NCBI RefSeq assembly: GCF_000006405.1
Contig: NW_003201290.1
Span: 92,848-156,847 of the forward strand
Reading direction: 5' to 3'
Origin: Perkinsus marinus ATCC 50983
Taxonomy: Eukaryota; Perkinsozoa; Perkinsida; Perkinsidae
Length of the DNA: 64,000 bases
Shown here piece by piece: positions 58,726 to 64,000 of this stretch. Position 1 is the stretch's first letter, and every line of letters starts with the position of its first letter. A program made the position numbers and the translations under genes. A model generated the notes under the pieces. The model saw nothing but the letters and a program-made list of their open reading frames with translations, was not told the DNA's origin and ran no database searches.

Positions 58726-59312
58726 ACTCGGTCAGAAACAATCGTCGACGTACTCAACACCAGTCTTGCCTAAGCGAACCGTACCACTATTGGAGGAATT
58801 GGATCCGTTGCCGGCCATATAGGGAACGCAGGGAACCTTCTTCAGGGCCGACTTCCGCCTGGACTTGCTGCTAAGCAGCAGCTGCTCAATGACGCCTCCT
58901 TGGAGGTTCATGGAAGAAATAAGCGCGAGAGAGAAGCACTACAGATGACAAGCTGCGCAACATCTTCCCAGAAGTATCTTCTTGGCGAAAACTTGCCATC
59001 GAGCGAAATTGAATATACTATCCGCGAAATCGATTTCCACCTTCCGTCAAAATTGAACTTACTCCAGACATGCCGGCGAAATTGATTGTACTAATGACAG
59101 TGTCATTAGTACAATCAATTTCGCATTATGACATTAGGTCACGTGTCGTCGAGACTGATTATTTTATCGAGCGCGCTGGTGAAATTGATCTTACTAAGGC
59201 ATATTTTGGCTCGGATGATGGCGCGCGCTGCGAGATTGATCTCACTAAACGCGAAATAGGACTTTAAAAGGTGTAGGATACACCAAAAGACAAGTGTACG
59301 CGCACATATGAT
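58148..59312. other. Spacer with palindrome and repeated AAATTGAT-type words
   Basis: 3' flank of duplicate 1, then unique sequence. From about 58990 to 59260 a word like GAAATTGATCTTACTAA recurs about five times in both orientations, including the perfect palindrome listed separately. No coding feature is supported. Confidence 0.5.
59076..59124. repeat. Perfect palindrome, 24-bp arms around one base
   Basis: GCGAAATTGATTGTACTAAT plus GACA (59076-59099) is followed by one G and then its exact reverse complement (59101-59124). Forty-nine bases are palindromic with no mismatch. Related single copies of the arm flank it at about 58999, 59178 and 59230. Confidence 0.95.
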
Positions 59313-59683
59313 ATGCAAGACTCCAGAGTGTACACAGCTCCTCCCCATCTACTGATCCTTGCGGTCCTGGAGTGTACACAGCTCCTCCCCATCTGCTGAT
59401 CCCTGCGGTCCTGTCTATCGACGTTAAGTTGCGTAAGTTCCCGCCGAGTGTCCGCTATTGTAGCAGACAGGCCGAGCACGCGGACTTCGAATGGAGCCTC
59501 CTGTTCCCAGTGGGATCGTTGGTTAACACTATGAGCATCTTCACCTTGTCCAACCACACACAAGTCGGCACCTATAGAATCCCTATCGGAAAGTTTAGCT
59601 TTGTTTCACTGACTTTCGTGAGGGTTGATGTGACCTTCGAGCATTTCAAGACCGTTGCTAAAGATTATAGCCCCAGTACATAA
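59313..59683 (+). pseudogene. Diverged third secreted-protein paralogue, disrupted at its N-terminus
   Basis: The frame reads KFPPSVRYCSRQAEHADFEW, then VNTMSIFTLSNHTQVGTYRI and VDVTFEHFKTVAKDY, aligning block by block with duplicates 1 and 2 (FPPSEYYCSKEASHSGHEF and so on), but ends about 30 residues early without the last Cys. The likely start MQDSRVYTAPPHLLILAV at 59313 is thrown out of frame by a 44-base tandem duplication (59328-59371 and 59372-59415). It is probably inactive, unless initiation occurs elsewhere. Confidence 0.65.
59328..59415. repeat. 44-bp tandem duplication, two units
   Basis: Units starting GTGTACACAGCTCCTCCCCA at 59328 and 59372 differ at few positions. A single related unit is at 57354. 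Since 44 is not a multiple of three, the duplication shifts the frame of the signal-like segment. Confidence 0.93.
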
Positions 59684-59885
59684 TCTAGCGCCAAGTGTTG
59701 AGCTGTTTACCAATGGTGACTGAGAGCTCAAATCAACTCGCAATCGGTGACGTGACCTTACACTGATCTGCGACCCTACGTGTTCGGGACGTAGATTTCC
59801 CGTTTCGCTAGCTTCCCTGCATCGTGTCACGAGTATCGTGTACATCATTGTCTCAGAGATAATGTCTCGTCATGCTCTCTATGTA

Positions 59886-61170
59886 AGCTTTTTTACATCC
59901 ATAAACGACATGGTTATCTGAGATTAGCGTCACGGATGCTGCATCAGCTATTTCTGTCTCAAATCAATTTCCTTTCGCTGAGTCATCTGGGAAGGATGGC
60001 CACATCGTCAGGTCGCTGTGATTTGTGCGTGAAGGTGACGCCCATGGTAACCACGTTACGTTTGTGTCCAAATTGGCCTGCCCACGTGAATTGATCGATT
60101 TTCTGGTAGCTTAGTGTCTACGGCTGTCATCGGCTACTAGTGTCGAGTTGCACAACACACAACTGTGTCTGTACATCTCCAAGGATTTGTTTCAGTGATA
60201 CTTCACTATGAACCCAACTATCTCTCGTCTGGTGGTCTCCGTTGCCCTCCTCAACGTGGTTTGGTGTTATAGAACCGAATTCCCGCCCAGTGAGTATTAC
60301 TGCTCCAAAGAAGCGAGTCATTCTGGACACGAGTTCGCTCTCCGCTTCCCTCGATCACCCAGATGGCTTAGGGATACCTTTAGCGTTCTTGTGTACGGCA
60401 GACCTATCGTATATGGCATCCCTTACGAGGAGTTCGAAAAGGACCATGAAAGATTCGTTGCGCCCAAAATTGGTTTCATGCGGTTCGTTCATGCCGCCGA
60501 GTCACAAAATTGGGCTGTTGAGAACTGGAGGCATATTTCGTATGATAATAGGGCTGACAGCATTACCATTCAGCCGAAGAAAAACGGCAAAGTGTTCACG
60601 CTGAGGGCGAGCAACTGCCCCTTTAGATGATTACGATCTCGATGTGGAGACTCGATATCCACATGTGATCTTTTTGTATTTCATCCGCCGAACAGCCCTG
60701 GTTCATGCAGCCAGTTCTGTTCTCACTATTCTCTTCTGTACTCGACATATTTTGGCCACTTTGCTGGCACTCATCAGCACAGTCGTATTTATTTCCGAGG
60801 ACAATATGATGCTGAGTATACGACCAGATCGTAGATCAACTATCGAATAAAGGTTGTGTTCAACAGTTGTGGACATTTGTCAAGGAAACTGTGCACAGTG
60901 ATGAAAGAATACAGAGTCCCTCTGCCCTCACAAGAACAGCTTTTTCCAAGCCGTACACGTCTGTGCGACAAACGTGTAATATACTTGTGGAATACGACAG
61001 CCTGTCGTATCTCTGAAGATTATTTACTCACAAAAGTTTGCCATACCTGTGCATCGATTCATAATAATTGTTAGTGTGAACCAACTTGGTATCTCTCACT
61101 ACATGGATGTGCTTCTCATGAAGCCTCTAGAGTATTTCATCACCGCTGTCATCGACATTCGCATCTGTGA
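59886..61170. repeat. Segmental duplication, right copy
   Basis: Collinear with 57408-58725. It has a small insertion (near 59930, around GTCACGGATGCT) and a few indels, and ends at about ACATTCGCATCTGTGA. Confidence 0.9.
60208..60630 (+). CDS. Small secreted protein, duplicate 2
   Basis: 140 residues, single exon. The signal peptide MNPTISRLVVSVALLNVVWC is identical to duplicate 1. The mature part begins YRTEFPPSEYYCSKEASHSG and includes IVYGIPYEEFEKDHERFVAP, QNWAVENWRHISYDNRADS and the end RASNCPFR. Both Cys are kept. Compared with duplicate 1, many substitutions fall in the mature part and are non-conservative, while the signal peptide and untranslated flanks barely change. Secreted, function unknown. 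Confidence 0.8.
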   Translation: MNPTISRLVVSVALLNVVWCYRTEFPPSEYYCSKEASHSGHEFALRFPRSPRWLRDTFSVLVYGRPIVYGIPYEEFEKDHERFVAPKIGFMRFVHAAESQNWAVENWRHISYDNRADSITIQPKKNGKVFTLRASNCPFR

Positions 61171-61946
61171 AAGGCCATTTAGGTCGATAATTGGCGGACC
61201 AACAGTGCGAACCTAGTGAAGGGTTTCAGTCAAAAACATCACTCACTCACCCTAACAGTTAGTGTAGCCGACTTGGATGTGTCAACCTACCTTCCTTTCC
61301 ACCATTATTGAGCCCGTCTGCGATAAAGTGTAGTGGTTTGGCCGGCCACTTGAGCCAGTGAGCACGTCTTGCATGAGGTGTCGCATGGTCTCGTAGACCA
61401 AGTTGTGATCGGAGAACTCACCTGCCTCGAGAACTGCAGACACTGGATTCTGCGCAGTGGACAGATGAATGAAACGAACCGAAGACGGTTAAGTTACGAA
61501 GTGCTCGTGGCTCAGACTGACTATGAAACCAGCAGCGTCGCTGCCATCCGAAAACGAACAAAGTCGAATGTCACAGTAGGAGCGATCATGGATAGTCAAT
61601 TAGCAATCATCTGGCCAGCGGGGCAATTCCTACTGCCCCTGAGGACAACGCGCGCGACTGAGCCACAATATGTAGTTCAGGCAAGGGTGGCTATTAAAGG
61701 CACTGACACACAATATATGCCCACGAACAGCGGGGGGCTCTCATGGCGTACTAATCTTAGCAGAGTGAAATCATATCGAGATAGAACAGTGTGAAAGACA
61801 GTAGCCCTCAGCAAGTAATAAACCTATCCATAACATTGACCCGATGAATGATATAAGCCAAACTCGAGACCACATAAAGGAAGCATAAAACTTTATCCCA
61901 GCTTTGCATGATGACGATAGTTGTGTGGTACAAGAGCGAATAGTGA
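61171..61946. other. Intergenic; no gene confirmed
   Basis: A plus frame at 61369-61794 is open for 141 codons, but its first codon is TTG, it has no recognisable motif and no splice-consistent extension. It is left uncalled. Confidence 0.35.
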
Positions 61947-62513
61947 CTACTTCTTTAATCGATTAAGCATCTCCTGCTCGGCCTTTCTAGCTCTCTGAAC
62001 GCTTTGAGCGCTCGCCAAATCGGGAACAACTTTGCTTGGATCCTTCTCGGTGTCCATCCGGTCTTTTCGCCAGGAATGGAGTTCACCGTCGCACTGCTCG
62101 CCCGAGTCGGCGGCCTCATCGAAGGCTGCGTCATGCAGTCGTCTCTCGTACATTTCAAGCCACAATGACTTGACCACAGATAACTGGTCTGCTGTTGGAG
62201 GGCCGCCAGATACCTCGAATTCTGTCTTTTTCACGAGCAATGGTATCCTACGATTTTGGACGCCCCTGGGGTCTTCGTTTGGGAACTTCTTGTTAATCAT
62301 CTCTGCGAATGAAACATCTCCACCCTGATGTAAAGTGTTCTCCTACTTGCAATAATAGCATGATCACTCCATGTTGTGAATGGTCGGAGCCCTGCCACCG
62401 CTACTGCTAAAATTGGCCGCACCACCAAAGCGCTCTTCGATAACATTCAAGATGTATAAAAACTGGCGATTGATCTCACTAGATGGAACTGTCTGAAATT
62501 TTCTCCCGCACAT
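61947..62513 (-). CDS. Small charged protein of unknown function (exon structure partly unresolved)
   Basis: The last exon, from 62324 after acceptor ACATCAG to the stop at 61947, encodes GGDVSFAEMINKKFPNED, SVVKSLWLEMYERRLHDAAF and a helical end (VQRARKAEQEMLNRLKK). An upstream block (62513 to about 62390) reads MCGRKFQTVPSSEINRQF and LYILNVIEERFGGAANFS. I could not find a fully frame-consistent intron joining them, so the 5' part is tentative. No domain is recognised. Confidence 0.45.
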
Positions 62514-62655
62514 GTTCAAGTAGTGTCAGGCTCGCGACTTTAGCGCTGGATTCATCGGATGCAAACCCACCTCGGTGTTCGTAAATTGATTTGTGTATGG
62601 GAACTGTTGTGCACTTTTCGTGCATTCCACTTCTAGTTGATCTTGTGGCTGCCTC

Positions 62656-63924
62656 ATGCGGTTACACGATGATAATAGCGTTCAGCAGCAGCGTTCGAGG
62701 ATCGTGCAGGATGAACATACGGAAGACACGTTGAAGGTGGCCAGCGGCGTTAAATTCCAGAGCGCTGCAGTCCAGACACGAAACATTGGTATCCTGTTTA
62801 TGAGGGGCGAGACAGATCATACACAGCTAGGGGTTAACAATAGATACTTCTTGGCGTTTATACGCCTCTTGACCTTCGCTTTGAATACATGGTTGATAGT
62901 ATACACTTTTATAGAAGTATATAACGCAGTGAAGATGCTTAACTTGGTTGAACTGCTTCTGTATGGACGGGGCTATGATGAACAGGGGATGACTGAACAG
63001 TGCAAGAAAGATGCTAATGGGAGATGCTTCCAGCATTTAAGCATTCTCATAGCTCAAGTAAGGCCGTCGAGGGCTCCTCTTGCTACCTTATACTTAGTGG
63101 AGGGCTCAGGTGGTGATCGAGCTCGGTAGTTTATCGTATATGTATCTACGGCTTGTATTCCTCCTGGCCGGCCTATTCTGTATGAGACAACGTGATGATG
63201 GACAATGGAGAGCAAAGACGGTCCTCAGAGCTTCTAGAACGATGGTATACATATCAGGAGTATCGACACTAATGTTCTCGCCAAGCCCTATGCTACTGCA
63301 AACTATATGGAACTATATGAATGATTTCTATCTTGTCCACTGTCCAAGGGCATTGTTGAAAGATGACCTCCCGGTAAGAGGGAAACCGAGCGGAGAGGTA
63401 GCACTAGGAACTCGGCGTTTTCAGTAAGAGGAAAATATTCAGGTTCTGCATGGGCCACCGCTGGAGTCATCGACTCATCCACTCACTGGAAGGTCTCTAC
63501 TGCATAGGGCTCTATACTTTATAGGCAGAGTTAGCTTACTATTGTTGTTTGGGATTGTGGTGGGCTGCAGTTGCTTCTTCCTCATCTGCAAACTCACTTC
63601 TTTGAGCTTTGCTATAAAGCACAACGTCTTCTCCCAACTACGCCTTCTACCTTTGGTCACGTATATAGGAGCTCTCAATCAACTGGTGATTCCACCGTGG
63701 CCATCAAATTCGGGGATAAGTGACATTGTCAGGCTTATGTGAAGGATTCGCAGTGGAATAGGGGAGCGAGCGAACAGCTGTACCAGAATTATCGATTTCT
63801 GTTTGCGGCACCAAGCAGTGGAGAGCCGGCTAGCACTGCTGTTAGAGAGGCTAGAAGGAAAGGAAAAGAAGAGGAAATACTACTGTTTCGCGCCAGAATA
63901 GTCTCCACGTTATTGAAGGAGTAG
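62656..63924 (+). CDS. Multi-pass membrane protein, unknown family
   Basis: The start MRLHDDNSVQQQRSRI at 62656 leads through a soluble segment to membrane spans near YFLAFIRLLTFALNTWLIVY, YMYLRLVFLLAGLFCM and TMVYISGVSTLMFSP. After the intron ending at about 63440 two more spans follow, VSLLLLFGIVVGCSCFFLI and LRLLPLVTYIGALNQLVI. A cytosolic tail (YQNYRFLFAAPSSGEP, ARRKGKEEEILL) ends at 63924. Introns are at 63058-63109 and about 63374-63441. The joint at about 63720-63757 is not resolved. No transporter or channel motif is recognised. Confidence 0.55.
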
Positions 63925-64000
63925 GAGGTCGTAACGTCAGCTGGGGAGATGTCCTGTTTTGTAGGTTCGGTTTGGTCAGAGGCTTCTTACTGTCGTTGTC
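63925..64000. other. Window end, no feature
   Basis: Seventy-six bases downstream of the last stop. Nothing can be said. Confidence 0.3.

Noticed and set aside
61369-61794. 141-codon plus frame
   Set aside because: Begins with TTG, lacks any motif, and the first real ATG leaves a short unremarkable peptide.

Overview
This window is nuclear DNA from an alveolate protist, most likely a perkinsozoan (Perkinsus or a relative). The inference rests on four observations. Nearly every gene is cut by many GT-AG introns of about 41-54 nt. The proteins are eukaryotic, including RIO2, PACRG, PRMT, Sec7, TBC and RING. A plant-type ferredoxin carries a bipartite plastid-targeting leader although no photosynthesis gene is present. 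PACRG implies a flagellated stage. I could not run a database search. All exon joins were made by eye from frame continuity, splice signals and family alignment from memory.

Layout. 1-7.3 kb: RIO2 kinase (-, cut by the window edge), a decayed stretch, a four-EF-hand protein that may end in a CaaX box (+), and a tandem trio of small two-repeat, Cys-tailed proteins (-). 8.4-15.5 kb: a decayed and an intact wax-ester synthase/DGAT-type acyltransferase, tRNA-Glu, the ferredoxin and a RING protein (all +). 15.8-22.7 kb: one very long disordered and coiled-coil gene (+). 23.5-38.7 kb, all on the minus strand: a secreted propeller-like ORF, a WW protein, a multi-pass membrane protein, PACRG, a 100-N assembly gap, a protein arginine methyltransferase, a Pro-rich protein, a trichohyalin-like membrane protein, and tryptophanyl-tRNA synthetase fused to an AlaX-like domain. 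39.7-42.3 kb: an unknown gene and a polynucleotide kinase/2H phosphodiesterase resembling the end-healing half of tRNA ligase (+). 43.3-44.7 kb: succinyl-CoA ligase beta (-). 46.7-57 kb (+): an unknown gene, a Sec7-PH-TBC fusion, a rhodanese and a membrane-anchored spermidine synthase. 57.4-61.2 kb: a recent segmental duplication carrying two small secreted-protein genes, with a decayed third paralogue between them. 62-64 kb: a small unknown gene (-) and a multi-pass membrane protein (+).

Scattered through this are three families of short non-autonomous elements (MITE-like, about 100-190 bp, imperfect inverted ends). Most copies sit inside introns, where they turn a normal intron of about 45 nt into one of 160-330 nt. 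Several perfect or near-perfect palindromes lie in the gene-poor stretches at 45-46 kb and 59 kb.

The genes do not form one pathway. Recurrent themes are translation (RIO2, TrpRS, tRNA-Glu, tRNA-end healing), membrane traffic (the Sec7/TBC fusion), organelle metabolism (ferredoxin, succinyl-CoA ligase, rhodanese) and secreted or surface proteins.
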